NCBI RefSeq assembly: GCF_019956555.1
Contig: NZ_JAHBDQ010000044.1
Span: forward strand, 62,001-126,000
Source: Pseudomonas sp. A-RE-19
Lineage (GTDB): Bacteria; Pseudomonadota; Gammaproteobacteria; Pseudomonadales; Pseudomonadaceae
Reading direction: 5' to 3'
DNA length: 64,000 nucleotides
Shown here: one piece after another, positions 16,400 through 24,852 of the stretch
Position numbering within the stretch: position 1 is the stretch's first letter
Layout of the letters: each line of letters begins with the position of its first letter
The notes under the pieces: model-generated
Seen by the model: only the letters and a program-made list of their open reading frames with translations
Told to the model about the DNA's origin: nothing
Databases searched by the model: none
Position numbers and translations under genes: made by a program

Positions 16400-17518
16400 A
16401 TGAATGGAGGGCAGGTGAGCGTCGATATCGAATGCGTGGTGGTCGGGGCCGGGGTGGTCGGGCTGGCAGTGGCCAGGGCCCTGGCCCGGACCGGGCGAGA
16501 AGTGATTCTGGTCGAGGCGGGCGAGGGGATTGGCGTGGGCATCAGTTCACGCAATTCGGAAGTGATCCACGCCGGGATCTATTACCCGAGCGGCAGTCTC
16601 AAGGCGCAATTGTGCGTGGAGGGCAGGCAACGGCTGTACGCCTTCTGCGATGAGCGCTGTGTCGATTATCGGCGCCTGGGCAAGCTGATCGTGGCCAGCG
16701 ATGACTCCCAGCGTCATGCCTTGCAGGCGTTGCTGGAGCAGGGCCGGCGCAACGGCGTCGATGACCTGCAATGGCTGGATGCCGGGCAGGCGCAAGCGCT
16801 TGAACCGGCGTTGTCCTGCGTTGCCGCGCTCTGGTCGCCGTCCACCGGTATTGTCGACTCCCATGCCTTGATGCTGGCGCTTCAGGCAGACGCCCAAGCG
16901 TGCGGTACTTCGATGGCCTTTCACACGCCGCTGGAATCGGCCCGTTGTACCGGGCACGGTTTCGAGCTGCACATGGGCGGTGCTCAGCCGATGACGTTGA
17001 GCTGTCGTCAGTTGATCAACTGCGCGGGATTGTCCGCGCCTGAAGTGGCGAGCCGGATCGAAGGCTTGCCAGCGCGGCACGTTCCCAAGGCCTGGTTGTG
17101 TAAGGGCAGCTATTTCAGTTTCAGCGGCCCGGCGCCGTTCCGGCATCTGGTTTACCCGGCACCGGAAAGCGCCGGGCTGGGCGTGCACATGACCCTGGAC
17201 CTGGGTGGCCAGGCGCGTTTCGGGCCGGATGTCGAATGGGTCGAGCAAGTCGATTACCGCGTCGATCCGCGCCGTAGCGAAGGTTTCTATCAGGCGATCC
17301 GGCGTTACTGGCCGGCGTTGCCCGATGATGGCCTGCAACCGGCTTACAGCGGCATTCGCCCGAAAATCACCGGGCCGACCGAGCCGGCGGCCGACTTCGT
17401 TATCAGCGGCCCGAACGAGCATGGCGTGCCAGGGTTGGTCAACCTGTTCGGCATCGAATCACCGGGGCTGACCAGTTGCCTGGCGCTGGCCGAACGGGTG
17501 GTGCAGCGTCTGTCTTGA
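16400..17518 (+). CDS. FAD-dependent oxidoreductase, L-2-hydroxyglutarate dehydrogenase-like
   Basis: A 372-residue DAO-family flavoenzyme with N-terminal Rossmann motif VVVGAGVVGLAVARALA. SSRNSEVIHAGIYYP, GKLIVA and the C-terminal YSGIRPKI...FGIESPGLTSCLALA are characteristic of L-2-hydroxyglutarate dehydrogenase/oxidase (LhgO/L2HGDH) relatives. It would oxidise an L-2-hydroxy acid, passing electrons to quinone or oxygen. The start is either ATG 16400 or GTG 16415; a GGAGGG lies between them, too close to the GTG for ideal spacing. Confidence 0.82.
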   Translation: MNGGQVSVDIECVVVGAGVVGLAVARALARTGREVILVEAGEGIGVGISSRNSEVIHAGIYYPSGSLKAQLCVEGRQRLYAFCDERCVDYRRLGKLIVASDDSQRHALQALLEQGRRNGVDDLQWLDAGQAQALEPALSCVAALWSPSTGIVDSHALMLALQADAQACGTSMAFHTPLESARCTGHGFELHMGGAQPMTLSCRQLINCAGLSAPEVASRIEGLPARHVPKAWLCKGSYFSFSGPAPFRHLVYPAPESAGLGVHMTLDLGGQARFGPDVEWVEQVDYRVDPRRSEGFYQAIRRYWPALPDDGLQPAYSGIRPKITGPTEPAADFVISGPNEHGVPGLVNLFGIESPGLTSCLALAERVVQRLS

Positions 17519-17671
17519 TTTAGTTCACGACGAAATCCTGTAGCGGCTCCCACATGACGCCAGCAGCTACACGGATCGCGTTGCGCGAAGGTGCCGGTGA
17601 TCGGCGGTTGCGATGGCGTTCACCACGAGGGCTATCCTTGGCAATGCGCCCATCGTCATGGGAGACCTCTG

Positions 17672-18178
17672 ATGATCAACGTACGCACTGCCCGCATGCT
17701 CGCCGATTACAGGCGCTGGGCCGATCAGCGACTCTTCGACAGCCTCATGGCGCTGCCACCGGAAGAGCTCAACCGCAAACGGATGTCGGTGTTCAACAAC
17801 ATGATCGGCACCTTGAACCACATCTACGTGGTGGACTGCATCTGGCAAGCCCACCTGGAGGGCCGAGGGCACGACTTCAAAACCTCCCATGACTTGCTCC
17901 ATACCGAACTCCCCGAGCTGCGAATGGCGCAACAGGAGATCGATCAATGGTTCTGTGGGTGGAGCGCGGCCCAGACCGACGATTCGCTGGATAAACCCAT
18001 CGAATTCACCTTCGTGTCGGGGGAAAGCGGGGTCATGAGCGCCGGCGCGATGCTGTTGCATGTGGTCAACCACGCCAGTTATCACCGCGGCTGGGTGGTC
18101 CAGATGTACGTCGAGATTCCGGCCCTGCCGCCGATCACCGACCTTTCGGTGTTTCTGCGCGAGGTGCCGGGGTACTGA
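17672..18178 (+). CDS. DinB family protein
   Basis: A 168-residue DinB/YfiT-like four-helix-bundle protein. The metal-binding histidines are apparent in MIGTLNHIYVVD (His about 50) and MLLHVVNHASYHRGW (two more, about 130-140). Family members bind a divalent metal and often act as thiol-dependent transferases; the specific role here is unknown. Start 17672 follows GGGAGACC. An upstream in-frame ATG at 17591 lacks a ribosome binding site. Monocistronic, followed by a REP doublet. Confidence 0.85.
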   Translation: MINVRTARMLADYRRWADQRLFDSLMALPPEELNRKRMSVFNNMIGTLNHIYVVDCIWQAHLEGRGHDFKTSHDLLHTELPELRMAQQEIDQWFCGWSAAQTDDSLDKPIEFTFVSGESGVMSAGAMLLHVVNHASYHRGWVVQMYVEIPALPPITDLSVFLREVPGY

Positions 18179-18202
18179 ATCGAGTTTCCCGGCCCAAATC
18201 CA

Positions 18203-18294
18203 ATGTGGGAGCGAGCCTGCTCGCGATGGCTGCTTACCAGTCAACATTGATGTTGTCTGACACTGCGCTATCGCGAGCAGGCTCGCTCCCACAA
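18203..18294. repeat. REP doublet, GTGGGAGCGAGC type
   Basis: Facing copies of TGTGGGAGCGAGCCTGCTCG and its complement between convergent genes (DinB and the sensor kinase). Confidence 0.85.
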
Positions 18295-18323
18295 GGGGGA
18301 TCTTCTGTGTGATGGAGATGGTG

Positions 18324-19718
18324 TCAGGCCTGAGAAATCAGGCTCTGCCGGCAATCGAGCACCAACAGCGCGCCACCCAGTTCGCTGCTACCGACTTCCA
18401 GCGTAAACCCATGCAGGCTGACAATCGCCGCGACGATCGACAGCCCCAGCCCGAAACCGCTTTTGGGGTTACCGCCCTCGGCACGATAGAAACGTTGAAA
18501 CACCGCCTCCCGTTCGGCCAGCGCGATGCCGGGGCCGGAGTCGAGTACTTCAATGCGCGTATGCCCGGCATCATTGACCCCACGTAAAATCACCTCGCCA
18601 CCCGGCGGTGTGAATTTGATCGAGTTGCTCAGCAAATTCGCCACGGCTTCGAACAGCAGCGCCCGGTCACCGTTCAGCCGAGGCAGGGACTCGGGCAGTT
18701 GCAGTTCAAAGGTCAGTTCACCTTCTTCGGCCAGCGGCAAGTAAAAGTCATGCAACTCTTGCAGCAACGGCACCGGGTCCAGTTGCACGAAACCCGAACG
18801 GCGCTGACGATCTTCCAGCTCGGAGATTCGCAACAGGCCACGGAAGCGCGCCATTAAGGTGTCCGCCTCGCCGAGTACGGAATCGAGTTGCACGGCCAGC
18901 GTCGAACCGTCTTCGGCCTGCTGCTGAATCCGGTACAGCTGCGCCCGCAGGCGTGTCAGCGGCGTGCGCAGGTCATGGGCGATGTTGTCGCACACGCCCT
19001 TGACCTCGTTCATCAAGCGCTCGATACGTTCGAGCATGGCGTTGACGATGGCGGCGAGCATGTCCAGTTCGTCGCGGCGGTTGGACAGCGGCAGGCGGCG
19101 GGTCAGGTCACCGGCGACGATGGCTTCGGCACTGGCCTGAATCGCCCGGATCCGCAGTAGCGGGCGCCGTCTTAATAAATGCCAGCCGGCGATGCCGGGC
19201 AGAATGGTCAGCGACACGCCCCACAGCAGGGCGTGCAGGATGATCCGGGTCACGGCAAACAACGAACCATTGTCCCGCACCAGCACCAGCCAGCGCCCGT
19301 CCAGGGTCCGGGTCGCCACGGCATCGCAACTGTCGGCGGGCAGGGTCGGGTCGTCGACGTCGACGCAGTCGCTGAGCATGTGAATCTTGCCGTCCAGTGG
19401 CAGGTCCTTGGGGATCTGACGCAAGTCTCCGCTGAGGTGGCGCTGCTGATTGTCGAACAGGCCATAGGCATCGATGCCGCGAATGTCGAAGGTCATGCTG
19501 GCGGCGAGGGCGTCCACCAGTTGCTCGCCCGAAAAGCGTGAAAACAGATGCTGGCGTTGCATCAGCGAATGCTTGGCCAGGGTGTCCAGGTAGCTGGAGA
19601 CTTCGTAGTACATGACCCCCATGAGAATCCCGCTCCAGGCCACGAACAGCGAACTGTAGAGCGCCAGCAAGCGGCTGCTGGAGGAGCGCCAGCCTTTAGA
19701 GGGGTTCAGCAATGACAT
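18324..19718 (-). CDS. Sensor histidine kinase
   Basis: A 464-residue membrane kinase with a first transmembrane segment at about 17-38, a periplasmic sensor region of roughly 115 residues containing two cysteines (C118, C131), a second segment near 155-180, and a HAMP region. The phosphoacceptor is H248 in DNIAHDLRTPLTRL. The HATPase domain shows NLLSNSIKFTPPGG, DSGPGIA and GFGLGLSIV. It overlaps the upstream response regulator gene by 23 bases. The signal is unknown. The nearest possible target is the secreted cysteine-rich protein gene divergent from the regulator. Confidence 0.92.
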   Translation of the reverse strand: MSLLNPSKGWRSSSSRLLALYSSLFVAWSGILMGVMYYEVSSYLDTLAKHSLMQRQHLFSRFSGEQLVDALAASMTFDIRGIDAYGLFDNQQRHLSGDLRQIPKDLPLDGKIHMLSDCVDVDDPTLPADSCDAVATRTLDGRWLVLVRDNGSLFAVTRIILHALLWGVSLTILPGIAGWHLLRRRPLLRIRAIQASAEAIVAGDLTRRLPLSNRRDELDMLAAIVNAMLERIERLMNEVKGVCDNIAHDLRTPLTRLRAQLYRIQQQAEDGSTLAVQLDSVLGEADTLMARFRGLLRISELEDRQRRSGFVQLDPVPLLQELHDFYLPLAEEGELTFELQLPESLPRLNGDRALLFEAVANLLSNSIKFTPPGGEVILRGVNDAGHTRIEVLDSGPGIALAEREAVFQRFYRAEGGNPKSGFGLGLSIVAAIVSLHGFTLEVGSSELGGALLVLDCRQSLISQA

Positions 19719-20379
19719 AACCCGAGCCTCGCACGGTCCGAATCAGTGGGACTTTGCCTGGCGGGTCGATCTTCTTGCGCAAACGGCCAATGTGCACGTC
19801 GATCAGGTTGGTGCCGGGGTCGAAGTGATAACCCCAGACCTCTTCGAAAATCATCATCCGCGACAGGATCTGCCCGGTGTTGCGCATCAGAAATTCCAGC
19901 AACTTGTACTCGGTGGGCAACAGCGTCAGCAATTGACCGTCGCGGCTGGCTTCGTGGCTGATCAGGTTCAGCTCCAGATCGGCCACGCGCAATGTGGTGG
20001 CCTGGGCGGTCACGGTGTTCTGCCGGCGCAGCAGGACTTCGACCCGGGCCGCCATTTCATCGGTGGCGAACGGTTTGGTCAGGTAATCGTCGCCACCGGC
20101 GCGCAGGCCGCGAACCCGTTCATCGACGTCGGAGAGGGCGCTGATCATCAGGATCGGCGTGGCCACACCCATGGTCCGTAGCGTCGTGACAATAGCCAGG
20201 CCATCGAGCTCCGGCAGCATGCGGTCGAGGGTGATCAGGTCATAGTCGCCGCTGACCGCGCGCGCCAGGCCTTCGCGGCCATTGTCGACCCAATCCACAT
20301 CGAGGCCGTGGCTGCTCAGTTCGGCGACGATTTCCCGGGCGGTCACGGCGTCATCTTCGATGGTCAAAATGCGGGTCAT
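19696..20379 (-). CDS. OmpR-type response regulator
   Basis: A 227-residue regulator with receiver domain (D9/D10, phosphoacceptor D52 in LITLDRMLPELDG, Lys in TKPF) and a C-terminal winged helix (LLPTEYKLLEFLMRNTGQIL to VRGSGYVIAEPL). ATG 20379 has AGG about 9 bases upstream; an in-frame start at 20403 is less likely. It forms an operon with the kinase and is divergent from the small secreted protein gene, with 147 bases between. Confidence 0.92.
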   Translation of the reverse strand: MTRILTIEDDAVTAREIVAELSSHGLDVDWVDNGREGLARAVSGDYDLITLDRMLPELDGLAIVTTLRTMGVATPILMISALSDVDERVRGLRAGGDDYLTKPFATDEMAARVEVLLRRQNTVTAQATTLRVADLELNLISHEASRDGQLLTLLPTEYKLLEFLMRNTGQILSRMMIFEEVWGYHFDPGTNLIDVHIGRLRKKIDPPGKVPLIRTVRGSGYVIAEPL

Positions 20380-20526
20380 GGGCTTGCCTGATAATCGGTT
20401 CAATACGAGTGGGCATCATTTTGCCAAGAATTTCGCACGGCTTTTTAAATTAACTTTCATGTGGTCTCGTGAGCCTGGTCGGAACGTTGATATCATCCGG
20501 CCATAACTCTAAAAGGAAGCTGCATT

Positions 20527-20862
20527 GTGCGCACTTTAATGGTTCGTGGCGCGATGCCAATGTTTTTGCTGTTGTTGTGCGTGTCCGGCTCATCCGCCTG
20601 GGCTGCCAACACGCCGTGTTCGGGGAAGAAGGGCGGCATCGATCGTTGCGACGGTGATCTGTTCCTGTGCAATGACGGCTCCATCAGCGGCTCGAAGAAA
20701 AGTTGCTCGGCGATGTTTGGCAGTAAAGAACAGGCGCGACCGCAGACGTTGTTACAGGATACCGATGGCTGCGCGTGCGGAACCGGTACGTTCTGCACCG
20801 GGCCAAGAGGCGGGGTGTATTGCCTGACGCCCGGCGGCAACAAGAGTTACAAGCGCAAGTAA
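20527..20862 (+). CDS. Secreted cysteine-rich small protein of unknown function
   Basis: A 111-residue protein starting at GTG with an AAGGAAG site. A signal peptide ends at about SSAWA. The mature chain of about 85 residues holds eight cysteines (in CSGKKGGIDRC, LFLC, SCSAMF, GCACGTGTFC and VYC), glycines and many Lys. This suggests a small disulfide-bonded periplasmic or exported protein. I do not recognise the family with certainty. It is divergent from a two-component system that may control it. Confidence 0.75.
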   Translation: MRTLMVRGAMPMFLLLLCVSGSSAWAANTPCSGKKGGIDRCDGDLFLCNDGSISGSKKSCSAMFGSKEQARPQTLLQDTDGCACGTGTFCTGPRGGVYCLTPGGNKSYKRK

Positions 20863-20974
20863 CTCAGGTAGAAGCGGCGTTTTTCTTTTCGGCCCCTGAT
20901 GCAACGAGAATCCCCCTGCAGGCGCACAATGCGCTTCCACTTTTCATTTCGTGTTGCCTCACAGGAGAACTACC

Positions 20975-21514
20975 TTGGACAAAAAGGAAAGCAAACGGCA
21001 ACTGGTGGCGATGCTCGAAAGCGGGCATTCGAAGACCGAAATTTTCAAGACGCTGTCCGGCGGGGAGGTCAAGGATCGGGTGCTGGCGTACTGGATCGGT
21101 GCCCATGCGGACCCTGCGCTGTGTCAGCGGCACTCCGGCAAGATCAAGACGTTACTTTTTCTGACGATTGCTCAAGCGTTGCTGGGTGCCATCTTCGGCT
21201 TCTTCCTCGGCTTGACGATCGGGCCAGGTGCCGCCGTGTTTTTTGCCCTGTTTGCCGCCGGGGTGCCGCTGCTGTTCGCCTGGGGTTTTTATAAGAACGT
21301 TGCGCAGGCCTACACCATTTACGTGATCCTGTCCCTGAGCCAGTCTCCACGAATGTTCCAGGGGTTTGACGAGGATCCGGTGCTGACGCTCGTCGGTGCC
21401 GGGATCACCCTGGGCATGGTGTTTTTTGTCGCTTACCTCAAAACACTGCTGTTCCCGGATCTGGGATTCCTCGGCTCGAAGAAGGTCAAAGGGCGCTACG
21501 TGTTTTCCAGCTGA
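20975..21514 (+). CDS. Membrane protein of unknown function
   Basis: A 179-residue protein with a soluble N-terminal part of about 50 residues (LDKKESKRQLVAMLESGHSK, a HTH-like amphipathic start) and at least three hydrophobic segments (IKTLLFLTIAQALLGAIFGF, GAAVFFALFAAGVPLLFAWG, VLTLVGAGITLGMVFFVAYL). The start is TTG 20975, eight bases after an AGGAG site. An ATG-frame start at 20951 is less well placed. It lies 112 bases after the cysteine-rich gene on the same strand. No function is apparent. Confidence 0.7.
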   Translation: MDKKESKRQLVAMLESGHSKTEIFKTLSGGEVKDRVLAYWIGAHADPALCQRHSGKIKTLLFLTIAQALLGAIFGFFLGLTIGPGAAVFFALFAAGVPLLFAWGFYKNVAQAYTIYVILSLSQSPRMFQGFDEDPVLTLVGAGITLGMVFFVAYLKTLLFPDLGFLGSKKVKGRYVFSS

Positions 21515-21542
21515 CGACCGAAATCGAGCGCGGCAGCTTTTA

Positions 21543-21556
21543 CTGGCCTGGATCAA
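21543..21556 (+). promoter_or_regulatory. ANR/FNR-like box upstream of hcnA
   Basis: CTGGC-CTGG-ATCAA matches the ANR/FNR consensus TTGAT-N4-ATCAA perfectly in the right half and weakly in the left. Placing it at -41.5 would put the transcript start near 21591, with TACGGT (21579-21584) as a poor -10. Known hcn operons are activated by ANR under low oxygen. Confidence 0.45.
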
Positions 21557-21590
21557 CATTCCGTTCGGCGATATGCCTTACGGTGAACAA

Positions 21591-21759
21591 TCCAGGCCCC
21601 TGCTGCGACATCGAATACGGTGCATCAGCGCGCAGCTGATGCGCTGACGAAGTGCCCGGGCAGGCCCACTCGATGTCGCCTGTCATCGGGCCCCGCAGGT
21701 GTAAGTGCAGCATGGAGCTGAGCAACCCTTACCTGAACTTTTCAAGGATGAACGTCGCA
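21591..21759 (+). promoter_or_regulatory. hcnA leader with RsmA/CsrA site
   Basis: The leader can fold: GCATCAGC/GCTGATGC form a hairpin (21622-21642) enclosed by 10-bp arms GCGACATCGA (21605-21614) and TCGATGTCGC (21670-21679). TCAAGGATGA (21742-21751) matches the RsmA/CsrA consensus WCANGGANGW at every position and carries the GGA used as hcnA ribosome binding site. A second GGA lies near 21714. This fits known Gac/Rsm translational control of hcnA. Confidence 0.65.
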
Positions 21760-22074
21760 ATGCAGCGTCAAGACAGAACCTTCGATATCCAGCCGCTGAT
21801 ACAGGCGGACCTGACCGTGCGCATCAATGGCCAAACCGTCAACGCCGCCATCGGCGAAACCGTCCTGACGGTCATTCAATCACTGGGCATTCGCCAAGTG
21901 GCCCGTAACGATCACGACCAAGTCAGCGGTGCCTATTGCGGCATGGGCGTGTGCCAGTGCTGCCTGGTGAAAATCAATGGCCGACACAAACGTCGCGCCT
22001 GCCAGACCATCGTGCGTGAAGGCATGAACGTCGAAACCCGAGTCAACCGCATCGCCGGGCAGGAGGTGTTATGA
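21760..22074 (+). CDS. hcnA: Hydrogen cyanide synthase subunit HcnA
   Basis: A 104-residue [2Fe-2S] protein, the normal HcnA size. The cluster cysteines are visible in AYCGMGVCQCCLV (C60, C65, C67/C68) and RRACQT (C81). With HcnB and HcnC it forms the membrane-bound complex that oxidises glycine to HCN and CO2. ATG 21760 was chosen because it yields the family length and follows the RsmA-type GGA site; in-frame starts at 21652 and 21714 would run through the leader structure. It overlaps hcnB by 4 bases. Confidence 0.92.
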   Translation: MQRQDRTFDIQPLIQADLTVRINGQTVNAAIGETVLTVIQSLGIRQVARNDHDQVSGAYCGMGVCQCCLVKINGRHKRRACQTIVREGMNVETRVNRIAGQEVL

Positions 22075-23480
22075 GCCTGCATCCAGTAATCGTCGGCGGC
22101 GGCCCGGCGGGTATGGCCGCGGCCATTGAATTGGCTCGGCACGGGGTGCGCAGCACCTTGCTTGAAGAAGCTTCGCGGCTCGGCGGCGTGGTCTATCGCG
22201 GCCCCTTGCGCGATAACGTTCAACTGGACTATCTGGGGCCGCGCTATTCGGAAGTGCTGGCCAAACTGCATGGAGATTTCCGGGAGCAGTCGGGCCTGAT
22301 CGACGTGCGCTTGAACCATCGCGTGGTCGGTGCCGAAGGTACTCGCGCACTGGTGCTGCTGGACGCCGATGAACGCGTGCAGGAGATCGAGTATCCGCAG
22401 TTGCTGTTGGCGGCCGGTTGCCATGAGCGCAGCGTGCCGTTTCCCGGCTGGACCTTGCCCGGCGTGATTCTCCTGGGTGGTCTGCAACTGCAAATCAAGA
22501 GCGGCGTCGTCAAACCCCAGGGGCCAGTGGTGATCGCGGGCACCGGTCCGTTATTGCCGCTGGTGGCTTGCCAGCTGCACACTTGCGGGGTGAGCGTCGC
22601 CGGGGTCTATGAGGCGTGCGCATTCGGCAAGATCGCTCGGGAAAGCCTGGGGCTGTTGAATAAACCGCAGCTGTTTCTCGATGGCTTGAGCATGCTCGCG
22701 TACCTGAAACTCCACGGCATTCCCATGCACTATGGCTGGGGCGTGGTCGAGGCGCAGGGCGAGGGCGACTTGCGTTCGGTGACCGTCGCGCCGTACTCCG
22801 ACACCTGGGTACCGGACCTGAGCCGCGCCGAACGAATTGCCGCGAAGACCCTGGCGGTCGGCTACGGCTTCATTCCACGCACCCAACTCAGCCAGCAAAT
22901 GGGCCTGAACCACGGTTTCAGCGCTGACGGTTATCTGCGGGCCAGCGCCAATGTCTGGCAGCAAAGCAGCGAGCCTCACGTGCATCTGGCCGGGGACATG
23001 GGCGGGATTCGCGGAGGCGAGGCGGCCATGCTCGCGGGACGGATCGCGGCGGTGTCGATCTTGCTGCAACGCGATGTACTGGGCTCGGAGCTGGCGCTTG
23101 TCAGGCGCAACCGTTACCTGTCGAAACTCAAGTCCATCGTGCGCTTTCGAGCCGCCGTCGACCGCTACACCGAACGCGGTGCCGGGCAAATCGCATTACC
23201 GGCCGCCGACACAGTGATCTGCCGCTGTGAACACGCGACCCGCGCCGACATCGATCGGGCGTTGGAGCAGGGCGTGCGGGACCTGGCCAGCCTGAAAATG
23301 CGCACCCGCGTGAGCATGGGCGATTGTCAGGGACGCATGTGTGTCGGTTATTGCACCGACCGTTTACGCGAAGCCACCGGCCGGCAGGATGTGGGCTGGT
23401 TGCGACCGCGTTTTCCCGTCGATCCGATTCCTTTTTCAGCGTTCCAGCCTGTCGGCAAGGAGGCCGCAAGCCATGAGTAA
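22071..23480 (+). CDS. hcnB: Hydrogen cyanide synthase subunit HcnB
   Basis: A 469-residue flavoprotein. The FAD motif is VIVGGGPAGMAAAIELARHG at the N-terminus, and a second nucleotide-binding motif VVIAGTGPLLPLVACQL lies near 147. The C-terminal BFD-like iron-sulfur region has CRCEHATRADIDRAL and MGDCQGRMCVGYC. It is the second component of HCN synthase and passes electrons from glycine oxidation. The start overlaps the hcnA stop (ATGA), and its end overlaps the hcnC start by 8 bases, so translation is coupled. Confidence 0.93.
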   Translation: MSLHPVIVGGGPAGMAAAIELARHGVRSTLLEEASRLGGVVYRGPLRDNVQLDYLGPRYSEVLAKLHGDFREQSGLIDVRLNHRVVGAEGTRALVLLDADERVQEIEYPQLLLAAGCHERSVPFPGWTLPGVILLGGLQLQIKSGVVKPQGPVVIAGTGPLLPLVACQLHTCGVSVAGVYEACAFGKIARESLGLLNKPQLFLDGLSMLAYLKLHGIPMHYGWGVVEAQGEGDLRSVTVAPYSDTWVPDLSRAERIAAKTLAVGYGFIPRTQLSQQMGLNHGFSADGYLRASANVWQQSSEPHVHLAGDMGGIRGGEAAMLAGRIAAVSILLQRDVLGSELALVRRNRYLSKLKSIVRFRAAVDRYTERGAGQIALPAADTVICRCEHATRADIDRALEQGVRDLASLKMRTRVSMGDCQGRMCVGYCTDRLREATGRQDVGWLRPRFPVDPIPFSAFQPVGKEAASHE

Positions 23481-24726
23481 GTTCTACGACGTGGTCATCG
23501 CCGGCGGCGGTGTGATCGGGGCGTCCTGTGCCTATCAATTGTCCAAGCGCAAACACCTCAAAGTCGCGCTGATCGATGCCAAGCGTCCGGGCAACGCGAC
23601 CCGGGCTTCGGCCGGCGGCCTGTGGGCGATCGGCGAATCGGTGGGCCTGGGGTGCGGGGTGATTTTCTTTCGCATGATGTCGGCCAATCGCAAGCGCGAA
23701 GCCCATGGCGCGGCGGTGGCCGTGGACTCCAGCACGCCGCACATCCTGCCGCAGTCATTCTTCGATTTCGCCTTGCAGTCCAACGCGATGTACCCGGACC
23801 TGCACCGGGAGTTGCAGGAAAACCACGGGATGGATTTCAAGTTCGAAAAGACCGGATTGAAATTCGTGATTTATGACGATGAAGACCACCTCTACGCCGA
23901 ACACATCGCCGCCTGCATTCCGCATCTGGCAGATCAGGTGCGCTGGCTCGATCAAGCGGCGCTGCGCGAAGCTGAACCGAGTGTCAGCCATGAGGCGAAG
24001 GGGGCGCTGGAGTTTCTCTGCGATCATCAAGTCAGCCCGTTCCGCCTGGCTGACGCCTACACCGAAGGTGCGCGGCAAAACGGTGTGGATCTGTATTTCA
24101 ACACCAACGTCACCGGCGTGCTGCACCACGGCTCGCGGGTCAGCGGCGTGCAGACCACCGAGGCCGGGGTGTTCCATTGCAACACGCTGATCAACGCTAC
24201 CGGTGCCTGGGCCGCTGACCTCAGCGAGCAGGCCACCGGGATTCGCATTCCGGTGAAACCGGTGAAGGGCCAGATCCTGCTGACCGAGCGCATGCCGAAG
24301 ATCCTGCACGGTTGCCTGACCACCAGTGACTGCTACGTGGCGCAGAAAGACAATGGCGAAATCCTGATCGGCAGCACCACTGAAGACAAAGGTTTCGATG
24401 TGACCACCACCTACCCGGAAATCAGCGGCCTGGTGCAAGGCGCGCTGCGTTGCATTCCGGCGCTGGCCGACATCAACCTGAAACGCTGCTGGGCGGGGTT
24501 GCGTCCGGGCTCGCCGGATGAGCTGCCGATTCTCGGGCCGATGAAAGGGGTCGAGGGTTACCTGAATGCCTGCGGACACTTTCGCACTGGCATCCTGACG
24601 TCGGCGATCACTGGGGTGTTGCTGGATAAACTGGTGAACAACGAGGCCTTGCCGCTGGACATCGCACCGTTTCTGGCGGATCGGTTTGAAGTGGTGCCGA
24701 AGCCTGACCTGAAGAAAATGGCCTGA
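23473..24726 (+). CDS. hcnC: Hydrogen cyanide synthase subunit HcnC
   Basis: A 417-residue DAO-family FAD oxidoreductase with VVIAGGGVIGASCAYQLSKR at the N-terminus. The blocks ASAGGLWAIGESVGLGCGVI and NLKRCWAGLRPGSPDELPIL are typical of HcnC as known from P. fluorescens. It is the glycine-oxidising partner of HcnAB. ATG 23473 has AAGGAGG upstream inside hcnB. The operon ends here, followed by repeats. Confidence 0.94.
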   Translation: MSKFYDVVIAGGGVIGASCAYQLSKRKHLKVALIDAKRPGNATRASAGGLWAIGESVGLGCGVIFFRMMSANRKREAHGAAVAVDSSTPHILPQSFFDFALQSNAMYPDLHRELQENHGMDFKFEKTGLKFVIYDDEDHLYAEHIAACIPHLADQVRWLDQAALREAEPSVSHEAKGALEFLCDHQVSPFRLADAYTEGARQNGVDLYFNTNVTGVLHHGSRVSGVQTTEAGVFHCNTLINATGAWAADLSEQATGIRIPVKPVKGQILLTERMPKILHGCLTTSDCYVAQKDNGEILIGSTTEDKGFDVTTTYPEISGLVQGALRCIPALADINLKRCWAGLRPGSPDELPILGPMKGVEGYLNACGHFRTGILTSAITGVLLDKLVNNEALPLDIAPFLADRFEVVPKPDLKKMA

Positions 24727-24731
24727 GGACG

Positions 24732-24829
24732 CCATCGCGAGCAGGCGCGCTCCCACAGGGGTTCTGCGTCGGATGCAGAAATGTGCAACCGATGGAGATC
24801 AATTGTGGGAGCGAGCCTGCTCGCGATGG
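24732..24829. repeat. REP doublet in back-to-back orientation
   Basis: Two copies of the GTGGGAGCGAGC repeat in the reverse arrangement to most others here: the complement arm comes first (24732-24760), then the forward arm (24803-24829). One arm has a changed base (GCAGGCGCGC). Confidence 0.75.
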
Positions 24830-24852
24830 GTTCGGTACTGGCGCCGTATCTT

